NCBI GenBank assembly: GCA_009869945.1
Contig: WIXG01000046.1
Location: forward strand, 186,001 to 250,000
DNA: 64,000 nt
Source of the DNA: Mesaphorura yosii
Lineage: Eukaryota; Arthropoda; Collembola; Poduromorpha; Tullbergiidae
Direction: 5' to 3'
Below the pieces are notes generated by a model. The model did no database searches. It was not told where the DNA came from and was given only the letters and a program-made list of their open reading frames with translations. Of the stretch, positions 23,364 through 36,563 are shown piece by piece. Each line of letters begins with the position of its first letter. The stretch's first letter is position 1. Position numbers and translations under genes: made by a program.

Positions 23364-24347
23364 TCAATCATTGTACCAATCAAGAAATAGTAAAGATAAG
23401 GACATAACAATTATAAAAAATAACACCCACGCACGAAAATCAGCATTTTGTTGTATCGCTTGCCGTATTTGTTCATTTCCAAACTTCACGTTTTCGGATG
23501 CGTTCACGATTGCGCTTGCGACACTTTCGATGTCTTTGTCCTGTTCAAGTACTTTCTCCGTGAAGATTGACTGAAGTTGAGCAATGCTCACTACATTAGA
23601 CTGAATCTGATCGACCTCGTCAGCAAGTGAGTGCAGTCGATTTAATAGTTCTTTATTTTCTTGCTCCAGCATCTGCATTTCTTCAGCGGACAAAGGCTCA
23701 CTTTCTTCATCGAAAATGCTCGCTAAAGCGGGTGATGCTGGATTCATGTCTCGATATTTATTCTCCGTTATGTTCGGTCGCTTTTCTTCTTCATGCCGCT
23801 TTCCAAACCCAGTCTGTCTGTCTGCAGTGGTGGATGTGGCGGACCGAGACAATTTTGATACTGTTTGAATGCTGACCATTCGTCTGACTCGAATGGCTTT
23901 CATCTCAGAGTAAAACGAACTAATCTCTTTGATATAATCACGTATGGAGTTCAGTATGTTTTCCATGTGAATCTTCATCTGAGGGGAATTGGCATTAGCA
24001 CCGAACATTTCCGTCAGTGATTGCAATGCTTGAACACGGCCTTGGCAGGTGTGAATTACTTTTTGTACGTCAAGGTCCATCTGATCTCGTTCCAGTTCTG
24101 TCATTGCATTTGCGCTCTGCGGCAGGAACTGACTCGTCTCTGTTACGTCCAGGTACACAGCTCGATTTTCCAGTAAGTAGGTTCGCAAAGAATTTAATGT
24201 GGCGACCAATTCTTTGGCCTTGGAGTAGTATTCGGTTTTCTTCGTCGGTAGAATTTTTCTTGGCTGCACTGCTGGTGAGTCAGCCAGGGCTTTGTGACGA
24301 TTGCCAACACTCTCCAGTTTTGCTCTGAATATTGGAGTGATATCCAT
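23364..24347 (-). CDS. STX18: Syntaxin-18, ER t-SNARE for Golgi-to-ER retrograde traffic
   Basis: A single-exon gene of 327 residues, unusual among its many-exon neighbours. The start is chosen at MDITPIFRAKLESVGNRHKA because syntaxin-18 proteins begin with a short DIT-LFRA segment; the upstream extension of the frame has no ATG in a plausible place. The N-terminal helical domain (about residues 5-120) is followed by an acidic linker and the SNARE motif near residues 220-290 (VDQIQSNVVSIAQLQSIF then EQDKDIESVASAIVNASENV). A C-terminal tail anchor (VLFFIIVMSLSLLFLDW) ends the protein. It works with the Dsl1/NRZ tethering complex at the ER (family knowledge). Absence of introns could point to an ancient retroposed copy, but the frame is intact. 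Confidence 0.92.
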   Translation of the reverse strand: MDITPIFRAKLESVGNRHKALADSPAVQPRKILPTKKTEYYSKAKELVATLNSLRTYLLENRAVYLDVTETSQFLPQSANAMTELERDQMDLDVQKVIHTCQGRVQALQSLTEMFGANANSPQMKIHMENILNSIRDYIKEISSFYSEMKAIRVRRMVSIQTVSKLSRSATSTTADRQTGFGKRHEEEKRPNITENKYRDMNPASPALASIFDEESEPLSAEEMQMLEQENKELLNRLHSLADEVDQIQSNVVSIAQLQSIFTEKVLEQDKDIESVASAIVNASENVKFGNEQIRQAIQQNADFRAWVLFFIIVMSLSLLFLDWYND

Positions 24348-25220
24348 GTTCCTTTGTAGAATAAATCTTTTGCAGAGGGCAGAGAACCAAAAGAAATCAA
24401 GTTCTTCGTTGTTCTGTGTTGGATGGACGATCATTAGTGAAATCAACTAAGTGAAAGTGAGACTTTGTAATCATCGTTCGTACCAGAACTTAGCGTCACA
24501 GCAAAATCCAATTGCACGGCCACGCCCGACGCCAGGGGTTCGCAATCTCTAATGACCAGCATGCAACACCCAAGAGCGTGTTAGGGTGATGGTGTCCAAC
24601 TGATTTCACTGGGGCAGGCCAGACCTGATGTGCCACAAGACAAGTCGTTTACGCTGCCTCTCTTTGAATTCCGTTACCGAATTTGTTTACTAGCTCTACT
24701 TACCGAAGAAACGATTAGATTCATCCAGGCCCAGATGCCGGAGTCATAATCCAGTAGTGTCCATACTCGGAATTTAACCTGTAGAACCGAAGAACTTATG
24801 TAGTAATATGTTGACTTCTAAGTTTATAAAGAAGCACGGTATTGTACGGTTGTGAAGCTACATAGCACAGTCATCTGTTGAAATTTTGAACATGGATCTT
24901 TTGCCACGCGCCCTGTGTTGACGTGGATCTCAAAGCCACTATTGATGGTTTGAGAGTTGTAAAGTTGCAAGGTGTTCTGTCAACTTTTGTCAATTTTCGT
25001 GATCAAACCTTATTAAAACCGTGATTACTGTGATTACTCGACGAATTAGAATCACTGTACATTGTTAAGTGCTGTTCGAGGTCATCATTAAATAAGATCC
25101 ACGTAAGTTTGCGTCTGGTTTCAGATACGATTTTCGGCTTTGTGCATTATCAAATCAAAAAAGTTAACTAGCAGTGGTGATTGAAATTTCAGCAATCTTA
25201 ACCTAAACTACGTAATAAGG
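24348..25220. other. Divergent intergenic region between STX18 and COPE
   Basis: About 870 bp with no recognisable coding sequence, repeat or RNA gene. It presumably holds both promoters. A possible 5' UTR intron of COPE may end at TTTCAG near 25193. Confidence 0.45.
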
Positions 25221-26451
25221 ATGGCGGAAGACGATATTCATTTCATGGATATGAAGAACGCATATTACATGGGGAATTTTCAACTGGCCATCAATGAGGC
25301 TCAGAAACTAAGCAAGGTAAACTGTATGAATCTGGTATCATTTAGGATCTATAACACTAATCACCATCAATCTCTTCTTCTAGGCTTTAAGTTCAGAAGC
25401 AAGCACAGTGCGAGACTCGTTTGTGTACCGAGCATATATTGCTCAGAAAAAATTTACGGTTGTTTTGGAAGAAATATCACCCAACTCTTCGCCTCAACTT
25501 GCTCCACTTCGTTCACTAGCAGAGTTCTTTTCCGCACCTTCTTTGCAAGCCAGGTAGGAGTCAGCGGTGTTTTCCTAATAGGAAGCTTTCACTTAATCTT
25601 TATAATTCGCAGGGATAAGATCATTGAGAAGCTGGATAAGCAAGTCGCGGAAGGATTTGATCCCCAAGCGGATGTGCTTTTGGTCATTGTTGCCGCAATG
25701 ATTTACCTACACATTGGGGAGTACGAAAAGTCTCTGTCCATCCTGCACCAGGCTGATAATCTGGAGTGGTAAGCCAATGTTAAACATAGAGAAAGAGTGA
25801 AAGCCTTTCTTGGTCTTTTGATACTTGTCACAGTTCTGCTTTGACAATTCAATCCCTACTGGCGTATGATCGCATTGATTTGGCGAAAAAGGAGTTGAAG
25901 AATATGCAAGATAAAGACGAGGACGCGATCCTAACCCAACTTGCTACAGTTTGGGTTGACTTGTACTTGGTAAAATTTTTAACATTCACGGCCATTCGAG
26001 GAACACGCATTAGAATCATTGAACTTATTAATCCGAATTTTTAGGGTGGAGAAAAGTACCAAGAGGCTTACTACATTGTGCAAGAAATGATTGATAAATA
26101 CGGAAGCACTCCTCTTTTGTACAATCTTTTGGCGTCCATCTACCTTGGTGAGTTCATTCAGTGTTTCATTTTAATATATGAAGGGCACATGTTGACTAAT
26201 CTACGCTTGTAGCCCAAGGGAAATTCAGCGCGGCGGACGGTGTGTTGCAGGATGCCCTGGACAAAGATCCGAACAATGCTGATACCCTAATCAATCTTTT
26301 CCTGAACTCACACTTTGTCGGAAAACCACCAGAAGTATCATCACGATTTCTTTCGCAGCTGAAAGATGCGCACCCAAACCATGGATTCGTGAAAGATTTC
26401 TACATGAAGGAAACAGATTTCCAGAGAGTGGCTACGCATATGTCAAAATAG
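25221..26451 (+). CDS. COPE: Coatomer subunit epsilon
   Basis: The first exon (25221-25316) encodes [19 protein letters not shown], and the following exons carry TPR-like helical repeats: [100 protein letters not shown] and [20 protein letters not shown]. These are signature stretches of epsilon-COP. The subunit is part of the COPI coat cage with alpha and beta-prime COP and serves retrograde Golgi-ER transport. All splice sites read are GT-AG and in phase. AATAAA follows about 80 bp after the stop. Confidence 0.95.
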
Positions 26452-27267
26452 TGAAATTATGCGTACTTCAACTGCGTACATTTTTATTGCATGAATTCCA
26501 GTTTTCATCATCGTTATGCTTTAGTGTAACAGAATAAAACACATTTGAAAAAACGTGGGCCAGCTTGACATGGGACCGACCAGTGACTACGGCTCAATAT
26601 GATTAGTACTTTGTTGCATTTTGGGAGTAGTCATTTTACGAAAGGAATGCCTCGTTTAACATCGCATTCCATTCCAAATTCCAATGATTCCGAATGATAT
26701 CTTTGCTCTCAACAGCGCGCTCAGTGCGTAGCGGGTGCGTGTAGCTCACAAGAATAGTAAGAGTTCTTGAAAGATGAAACATCACTCGTAATGTAAACCC
26801 TGCGCTACACCTGTCCTCTGCTGTTATGTGCTGAGTTGAATGGTAGTGTGCTAGGGGTGTTGTAAGTCGTTTAAAGTTTCGTGATTTGTTTATATGATAA
26901 CTTTTGACAATGACAGTCCTATTCGACCGAAAGCCACTTAAGTTCAATAAATTCCTTACAATTTTAGAATCGAACGAGTGATTGCTGCAATTGTGTGGAG
27001 TGACTTGATTGTTGTTACTGAAAAATTCAGAGCTTCATAATTGTTTGATAATATGCCATATTTACTAACGTGTACTTAAATTACTTAACATTGCGGCCAT
27101 GTTGGAGACAGCAATTAGAAATGGTTAAGGAGGTACCGCTCTGGACGTGCATTTGAGAAATTTGTTGGCATGTTTACGCTTGGCTTCTGATGTGATTACA
27201 TTTAATTGGAGTTTAGTCATGTGCGGAGCCGTGGCCACTAACGAATGTTGGAAATCAATCCTTCAAA
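26452..27267. other. Intergenic region COPE to CSK
   Basis: About 800 bp. I searched it by eye for an SH3-encoding exon belonging to CSK (pattern A-Y-F/D near a Trp and a PxxY) and found none. A 103-codon minus-strand frame here has no family similarity. Confidence 0.5.
26533..26538 (+). terminator. Poly(A) signal of COPE
   Basis: AATAAA about 80 bp after the COPE stop codon. Confidence 0.55.
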
Positions 27268-29116
<1,849 letters not shown>

Positions 29117-29696
29117 TTCACTGCCATGATACAGTGCTTATGAAACTACAAACGTACAATCTTCAATTTTAGCGCGGTAGTGTTGTACTTTTCTAAAATG
29201 AGATCTTCCAGAGAAATTCAAGAACAAGCAGCATTGTTCACAACAATACTCAAAGGACTTTCGATTAACGTCTAGCGTGTGTCCGGTCTCTGTTTTTTCT
29301 TTGTACTGGTACATGTACGCTAAATACTCGCAAGTAAGTAGGAACAGGGAATGAGGACAAATTAATAACTGGCAATAGAGAAGCTGATGAGAAGTGTCAA
29401 ACTGGGAAGTATGCATGGCAGTTAAGTCGTTAGATGATGGAGTTGGCAAGCGCGGCTACGCATTGGTGCTTAAATACGTGGAACACTTTCTACGTGACCG
29501 AGTTTTCAAGTATTAGAATGAACCATGATTATGAATTGTAGCTCAACAATATTGACTGGGGTATCGAAATTAGATTCGAAACACAAGTTTGTTATTCATG
29601 TTTTTAATAATCCCGTACGTACTAACTTATACTATTGACAAAACTTAAGGCGAAGGGTTAATGAAAAGTAAATAAAAAGATTCGCGTCTCGAGAAC
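29117..29696. other. Convergent spacer CSK / MRPL4
   Basis: A 580-bp spacer. Its 103-codon minus-strand frame (29138-29449) has no similarity I recognise. The minus strand carries ATTAAA near 29601-29606, a plausible poly(A) signal for MRPL4. Confidence 0.45.
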
Positions 29697-30936
29697 TTAC
29701 ATGCATCCACTTCCTTTGTACCTTCTGGATATGGGGTCATTTGTGTGCAAGTGAAATAGCAATTTTTCCTCTATTCTGTTTACCGCATTTAAGGTTAGGA
29801 CTAGCGTCTCGAATTTCAGCATTGAGAAACAATTGAGGCCATACACCGGCATCAAATGCATACCTCGGATGCCTTCAATAGCAAGTGCTATATTCTTCGG
29901 CATGATGTCAGTGCTGAAAGACGCAAACACAAAGGATTAGCAATGTATGCAAGACCAATAATTAACCGGCAACTGTCCTACTCAATCACCGGTGACATAG
30001 CGCTTGACTTAAAGACTTACTCGTCAACGAACAGCACCGAAACTCCCCACTGTCTTTCTGCGACCAAGTCCTTCAAATATTGTGGATCATTGGTGGGAAT
30101 TTCGAGGGAATCCACGATTTTGATGTCATCTTGGGCCAATTTAATGGATAATGTTGTGCATAGGCCTTTGACTCTCATGTAGAACGGCAGCATGTAAAAG
30201 TATGTGGTCGGACCGCGAGGTCCATGTGCCTGTCCACCTTTGAGGAATATAGGGCTTCTAATGGAGCCGTGGCGAGCACGCCCGAGACCTTTCTGTGGCC
30301 ATGGTTTACGGCCTCCGCCAGAAAGTTCGGCCCTGCTTGGTGCAAAATCCCAGTTCTGCCATACGACAAGGTGCTATTATGATTGGCAGATACGTATTTT
30401 TCGCGTTCTGACATTCCAAAAGTAAATTCCACTTACAATCTTCTTGTACATATTTTGCCAATGAATATTCTGGTGGACAACCTCCAACCTAGGAGCTGCT
30501 GCAAAAATGGACGGATGCAGGTGGATTATTCCCAAATTGTTTTCTTTTGTCGAGCCTAAGCTTTCCACCCATGCTTCCCGTGGTGCCCGAATAGGACGTG
30601 ACCCATAAAAGTCTAGTGATCGCCCCAAGATGGTCGGAACTTGCTCAGTGGGAACCGTACCTGCAGTGAACACAAAACCCACTCATTTTAGCCATGCCAT
30701 ACTCATGCTTAATTGTGAGTTTCATTCTCAGTACCTTTTGCCTCAGACTTATCAGGTTCGTTGAGCCCTGGTGCAGATAATGATAACGACCGATATGCAT
30801 TTCCATTTACCCAATTTCCACCGACACCTTTGATTGTGCAACCACGAAGCATTGCGTTACTGCTTCCTCGCTGACTTAGCACTTGCTTGCTGAAGCAAAC
30901 AAGTGGTACCACCAACTCGTGCAGGTTAATAACCAT
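29697..30936 (-). CDS. MRPL4: Large ribosomal subunit protein uL4m, mitochondrial
   Basis: Four exons (30936-30735, 30660-30437, 30355-30021, 29913-29697) join to 325 residues. The presequence region is followed by [60 protein letters not shown] and [20 protein letters not shown], all diagnostic of mitochondrial L4. The C-terminal part contains [20 protein letters not shown]. The protein binds large-subunit rRNA and, in bacteria, lines the peptide exit tunnel. The stop TAA lies inside a consensus donor (AT-GTAAGT), so a further 3' exon is possible, but the protein is complete by comparison with the family. Confidence 0.95.
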
Positions 30937-32135
30937 TAGTACTTAAAATATTGCTAAGCACGGGTAAATGAGTATCCGGGAGTCGAGAGTCCAGGGAGGT
31001 AAACGCGACCGTGCTGAAAACAAATCACGTTCAACCAAATGTTTCGTTCCCACCGAAAGCGCTTGCATAAAAGCTCAGAGTTTAGAGTCTCATCTTTCAC
31101 ACATCTGATCGCCATGAAAAGATTCATTATCAAACCGAATCGCGCGTCTCATCAGTATTTGCAAAGTCTGGACATCAAATTCATGGAATTCATGGCGGTT
31201 TTCGAAATAAGTGCTAGGTGGTGGTTTAGTTGTTGCGAATTCGAATCAAAATATAAAAACCAACAATGCAAATGAGTTTTTAACGCCTTTCATGTACTTC
31301 CTTTTCCTTAACCATTCCCCTTGGCACCTTCTCGTGCCGGTCACCAAACTCGTCCGCGCGATGCTTCGCCATATGTTAAAAGGCCCTGCGACTTGCATTC
31401 AAACTCGAATTCTGTTCCATTCCAATGGTTTCCATAGCTGACAGAGATGACAATTACGATAATTGAATTTTTAGTATGCCTAATTGCCTAATTGACCTTC
31501 AATAACCATTCAGCGTGTTACAATCTTCAGCGTCAGCGAGAAGACGAAGACACAACGTGCGGCACAACCTTGCGACATGAAAAAAAACAGAGCCGTACCA
31601 AACATGACACGAGCTGAGTGCTCAACAATTGACATTACCAAGTTTGTACTCAGCGCGTCTTACAGTTAAGCCCTTCTTAGACGTCTCGTACATCAGGCAC
31701 CAGCCACCAGCGTGTGAAGCTTGCCAAATGCTCAATGCAGACAAATTGAAACAATCGAAGCGACAAGCACGACAATTGACAAAGACATTCCGAGTTAACT
31801 CTTTGTCAGATGCCATTTTCTCAATAACAAGTAATTTGTTGCTTTAAGGTACAAAGAACTCAATCAAAATGGTACACAAAGTCACAACGGAATACAGACG
31901 GAGTCAGTCAATCATTACTCGATAATGCTACTGATCGTCGCATCAAAGGTTAACACGAGTTTATTTGCATGCTAAGGTTCAACTTAGGCCCACTTCGAGG
32001 CAGTGCAGTGTCAGTACGTGGTCCTGACTGGCATGGCGGAGGTAATTAGCACAAGTTCTTCCTACGTATAAATACATTTCGCAGCTTTTGTTATCTTGGC
32101 ATTATTGAACACGGTGGCGCACTGGCCAACTCACA
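30937..32135. other. Intergenic region MRPL4 to cuticle-type gene
   Basis: About 1.2 kb. A CATAAAAG motif near 31066 is followed by an ATG at 31114 that opens only a 53-codon frame without a signal peptide. A TATAAATA at 32067 belongs to the cuticle-type gene. No recognisable coding sequence was seen. Confidence 0.45.
32067..32074 (+). promoter_or_regulatory. TATA box of the Gly/His-rich cuticle-type gene
   Basis: TATAAATA lies about 65 bp upstream of the ATG, in the position expected for a TATA-driven tissue-specific gene with a short 5' UTR. Confidence 0.6.
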
Positions 32136-33470
32136 ATGAAAAGGTCTCAACGTAACCTGTATGTGCTCCTGGTGTGTTGTGCGACCTTCTCTTCAAATGT
32201 GCGGGCATCTCCTGACACGGAGTCCGGTGCCAGCAAGAAACAAGTCGGTGACTTAGCTGCAGCTGCGACAGGTCAGACCAATTTCACATAAAATTTGTCG
32301 TGCCCAAGTGTGGAACTCATTCTAAGACATCCTCGCAGGAGGGCTCGGACTCGGGTATGGGGCAGGATTTGGCGGAGGTCATGGAGGTGGATTTGGAGGT
32401 CAATATGGAGGAGGCTTCGGAGGCGGAGAAGGATTCGGAGGTGGGAAGAAAATTGGAGGAGGCAACACGTAAGCAAATGTAATTCGATGTAATTTTTTGA
32501 AGACCGTTTCGAACCGGATGTTATGGGATCCTCAGCTTTGGCTCAAACTACGGCGGAAATCTGAAAAATATTAAGGGCGAACAAACCAGCTTTGGCAATG
32601 CGTTCAATGCGAACGTTGGAAGTCAAGGGAATGTTGGATTCTTGGGGAAAGCTGGGCACGTGAATGCGAAGCAAGGGCATGTGAATAAAGCACTCAAGAA
32701 AGGTACATCGGACCGGACAAATGCATGTCTTAAGAATGATCATAATCAGAACCTTATTCCCTCAGGTCAATTCGGATCTAACGCGGGCGTTGTGAAGGCT
32801 GGCAAAAACAGTGGCACCATATTTTCAAACAACGATCTCGTAATAAAAGCTGCGAAGGGCCACAAGTTCGGCCAGAAAGGAGCTCACAAAAAGGGCCACG
32901 CCACGAAGGGCTTCAGAAACACGCACCACAAGGACGAGTTCAGCAAGAACCACGCGTTCCACGACGAGAACAATGTGGAGGACTACTTCAACAAGTTCGG
33001 AGACGAAGGAGCTTTCAAGAACGATGCCAACGGAAAGAACTTCTTCAATGGCCATCACAGTAATGTGTTTAATAAGAATCACAACGAAAATGCTGGCCAC
33101 TATCTGAATGGACACGACAACGTGGCAAATAAGGGCATTCAGAACAATTTCGGTCAGAAGGCGCACAATAACTTTAACAGTAACTTTGCCAAGAAGGGAG
33201 GAGAACAATACGCTCAAGGGTTCAACAAGGGTGAGACGCTTCAAATGCAGCGCGTGTGTGCGCATTAAGTTAATCACTGACTGTACAACACTTTTAGGTA
33301 TTCATGCAGGCGACCAGTTCGGAAGCCAGCATGGATTAGGATTCGGTAAGAAGCATGGAGGATTTAACGGAGGTGGGTACGGAGGCGGCGGCGTCGGGGG
33401 CTTCGGATACGGTGGCGGCCATCTGGGAGGAGGTGGTCATCTAGGCGGTGGTCTTGGAGGCTTTTATTAG
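32136..33470 (+). CDS. Secreted Gly-rich and His/Lys-rich cuticle-type protein (Vajk-like)
   Basis: Five exons join in phase. Exon 1 encodes a signal peptide (MKRSQRNLYVLLVCCATFSS). Exon 2 is almost pure GGF/GGY repeat (GFGGGHGGGFGGQYGGGFGG). The central exons carry many His, Lys and Asn residues, including GHKFGQKGAHKKGHATKGF and NTHHKDEFSKNHAFHDENN. The K-G-F-x(3-4)-H-K-D-E-F pattern resembles the arthropod Vajk/DUF4779-type cuticular proteins as I remember them. The final exon returns to Gly-rich sequence (GGGYGGGGVGGFGYGGGHLG) and ends in GGFY. The role is probably structural, in cuticle or another extracellular matrix, with Gly loops for elasticity and His for crosslinking or metal binding. 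This is inferred from composition. Confidence 0.75.
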
Positions 33471-33508
33471 TGTGTGATACCGCTGATTAGTTGATTTATT
33501 GCCAGGTT

Positions 33509-33514
33509 AATAAA
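33509..33514 (+). terminator. Poly(A) signal of the cuticle-type gene
   Basis: AATAAA about 40 bp after the stop codon. Confidence 0.6.
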
Positions 33515-33853
33515 TGTTGGCCTTAACTTCAGTCTGGCGGTTCTGTCATTAAAAATTTCGCACGTGGATTCAAAAGACGTATAAGTACGATAAACTGCAT
33601 TCAGGGATTCCGACGTTGCAATGTTGCGAATGTCGCAGCCTTTACAGCTTGCAGTGATGTTACAGGATTCGCACATTATCGCCGAACGCCATGCTGCATG
33701 AGTATGAGTGCTTGACCTCACGTCAGAAATTGAGTGAAAATCCATTGTATGTAGATCTTCCGTACATCCTGCATGGATGCTGGTTCTAGGAACGAATCTC
33801 GGCTGTCGCTTGCCTGCACTTTACGTCTCCGGATGGAATCAATAAAAGTCAGA

Positions 33854-33976
33854 ATGGAATTTTGTGTTCTGGCTCTGGCTCTAGTCGGAACTCGGATGGC
33901 CTGCGGAGTCTGCCAGCCTCGGTTGTGTGCAGTCGCAAGTACTCAGCAGTATTCCAAGATCTTAAAGAACAAATAG
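33854..33976 (+). CDS. Possible short secreted peptide or gene remnant
   Basis: A 40-codon ATG frame begins with a good signal-peptide-like stretch (MEFCVLALALVGTRMACG) followed by CxxC-like cysteines. An ATAAAAG motif lies only about 10 bp before the ATG, too close for a normal TATA box. After its stop a different frame stays open for about 30 codons (SRKYSAVFQDLKEQ), so an unspliced intron or a frameshifted remnant of a small cuticle-type gene is possible. Confidence 0.2.
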   Translation: MEFCVLALALVGTRMACGVCQPRLCAVASTQQYSKILKNK

Positions 33977-34187
33977 ATCCAACGAAGGCAGCGCCAACTG
34001 CACTGCAGGTTGTCCAAATTGGTGCTTGAATTCCTTCGCAGCTCGTCTCAGCCAAATCTAGCACTCAATGTAGAATCGAGCCATTCGTTACTCGTTTACT
34101 TTTCGGCTCTAGTGGCACGCTAGACATTAGATTTAGAAAACATTAAGTCAAATTCACCACGTTTTGCACAAGAAAGCATATAGGAAA

Positions 34188-36563
34188 ATGGGAATGAAGT
34201 GCCAATCTGTCCACAGTGTCAAGATATGGCTCCTGATTTCGTTCTTCGGCTTCATAAATATTTGTGAAGCCAATCCAGACGCCAAGCGTTTGTATGACGA
34301 CCTTCTCAGCAATTACAACAGACTCATCAGGCCAGTGTCCAACCACACCGACAGCATACTCGTCCGACTTGGACTGCGGCTTTCGCAAATTGTGGACTTG
34401 GTAAGCAAGCACTCTCCAAGTTGCCCAAATCTCAATTGGTCGATTTAACATGCGCGTGTACAATCTCGTGCCTTTCTGTTATTAGAATCTCAAGGATCAG
34501 ATTTTGATGACAAACGTTTGGCTGGAGCACGTAAGAACTGTTGTCTAATTCTGCCACTGGACAATTTAGTCCGACGGCACATTCTGAAATCTTTCTCATT
34601 TCTTGGACTTGATTTAGGAATGGGAAGATCATAAATTTCGGTGGGATCCGAAGGAGTATGGAGGCGTCAATGAACTCTACGTACCGTCAGAGAACATTTG
34701 GCTGCCAGGTATGCCCTACCCTACCAAACCTTTCAGAGTTCTGAAATTAATTCGAGTATTTTGTTAAAATTTTTTCATGATAGACATCGTCCTTTACAAC
34801 AAGTAAGTGCAAAATATATAAATTCTGAAAAACACGTTGAATGGAGACATTTTCGATATGGCCGTTAGTGCTGACGGTGAGTACGTTGTGACCACGATGA
34901 CGAAAGCCATTCTCCACAGCGATGGGAAGGTGCAGTGGGATCCTCCAGCCATCTTCAAATCCTCCTGCGAGATCGATGTTCGTTATTTCCCATACGACAT
35001 TCAGACCTGCTTCATGAAATTCGGGAGTTGGACGTACGACGGATTTCTGATCAATCTCAAGCACATCAATGAAGATGATCTGGCCGACAATCCAGTTGTT
35101 CCGATGGGAATGGACCTGCGAGAGTACTATCCTAGTGTGGAATGGGATATTTTGGCGGTTCCAGCAGAAAGACACGCCAAATACTACCCCTGTGAGTTAT
35201 TCATGCTAAGTGTTCTGGGTTGGACAGTCTGGATTGAGAAATGATGTGAATTTTCTGTTCTTTTGTTTGTCTTCAGGCTGCCCTGAACCATATCTGGGTC
35301 TGTATTTTTAATATTTCCAGTGAAAAGACTGCTGTTGACCCTAACTGTATATCCTTTTTCACTTAATTTGATGCAGACATCTTCTTCAACATAACAATTC
35401 GCCGAAAGACATTATTCTACACGGTAAACTTGATCGTCCCATTGGTTGGAATTTCTTATCTATGTATTCTCGTGTTCTATCTTCCTGCCGATTCTGGCGA
35501 GAAAGTCGCTCTCTGTATTTCCATTTTTCTGTCTCAAACCATGTTCTTCCTGCTTCTCTCTGAGAGCATCCCGTCTACAAGCCTCGCCGTACCATTGCTG
35601 TGAGTTGATCAACCGCAGTACCACTAAAACATTTGTAATTAGGGAATATTGCCCACGTTGAATTTCATACAGGGGAAAGTATTTGCTGTTCTCCATGTTC
35701 CTGGTTGGACTCTCTGTTCTGGTGTCAACGATCGTCCTGAATGTCCACTACCGGAAACCATCCACTCATAAAATGGCTCCGTGGATCCGTCAATTCTTCA
35801 CCAAAATCATACCAAAGTTCCTATTCTTGAGAGTTCCTGAGCATGTGTTTAACATTCCTGCACCAGCAGCAGCAGCAAGTGCGCAAGCTTTTCCTCCCGA
35901 TATCTTCTCGAACTTCAACGTTAATTAGCAGCTCATGTCAATTTCTCACTGAAATGGCAGGACGGGCAAGTATTCCCAGCCCCATCAATTTAAACACCAG
36001 AGAAGATGGCTGCAATGGATTTCAAGGCGTTTCCCGCTTGAGTGGGCTAAGTCTTCAGGGTTTCTCAGGATTCCTCGAGCAGGGAGCTCTGGACGTATTT
36101 CCCGACGTGGGCGTAGCAGTTCCGGCGTTTGGGGTGAATGGAATTCAGCAGACTGAGTGTAGGAAGAAGTACCCGTTCGAGCTACTGAAGGCTATTCACA
36201 ATGTTCAGTTTATCCAGACGCACATGCAGCGTCAGGACGAATTTGACTCAGTACGTTTCATAGACAAAGCTTCATGAATTCCTTAAATCACGGTTTTTTG
36301 CTCGTCTGAAACAGGAAGACAAAGATTGGGGCTTTGTGGCGATGGTTCTGGATAGAATCTTTCTCTGGCTATTCAATATCGCGTTTATTCTCGGCTCCGT
36401 CGGTAATGCGTCCAATTGAAACTTTTCGTAGCCCGCATACTAATCCATTTTGTTGTTCGCAGCTATCCTCCTGGAGGCGCCAGCGCTTTACGACAAGTCG
36501 GAAGCTATTGACAAGGTAGAATCGACAATTTACAAGCAGCAGTTATTGGCATTGAATGGTTAA
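34188..36563 (+). CDS. nAChRalpha3: Nicotinic acetylcholine receptor subunit, insect alpha3-like
   Basis: A multi-exon Cys-loop receptor. After the signal peptide comes [20 protein letters not shown]. The ligand-binding domain includes [40 protein letters not shown], the Cys-loop [15 protein letters not shown] and [10 protein letters not shown]. Loop C has the adjacent cysteines YYPCCPEPYL, assembled across two introns, which define an alpha-type subunit. M1-M3 read [38 protein letters not shown] and [20 protein letters not shown]. The loop ends [20 protein letters not shown] and [20 protein letters not shown] before M4 and the tail [11 protein letters not shown]. The QTMFF in M2 and the [15 protein letters not shown] segment fit the insect alpha3 group. 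It forms an acetylcholine-gated cation channel, the neonicotinoid target class in insects. The intracellular loop appears short. Confidence 0.9.

Larger units (their letters stand above)
33471..34187. other. Intergenic region cuticle-type gene to nAChR gene
   Basis: About 700 bp, containing the cuticle gene poly(A) signal and the doubtful small secreted-peptide frame at 33854-33976. Nothing else recognised. Confidence 0.45.

Noticed and set aside
32825-33277. 150-codon minus-strand frame opposite the cuticle-type gene
   Set aside because: It mirrors the His/Lys/Asn codon bias of the real gene on the plus strand, which has a signal peptide, TATA box and poly(A) signal.
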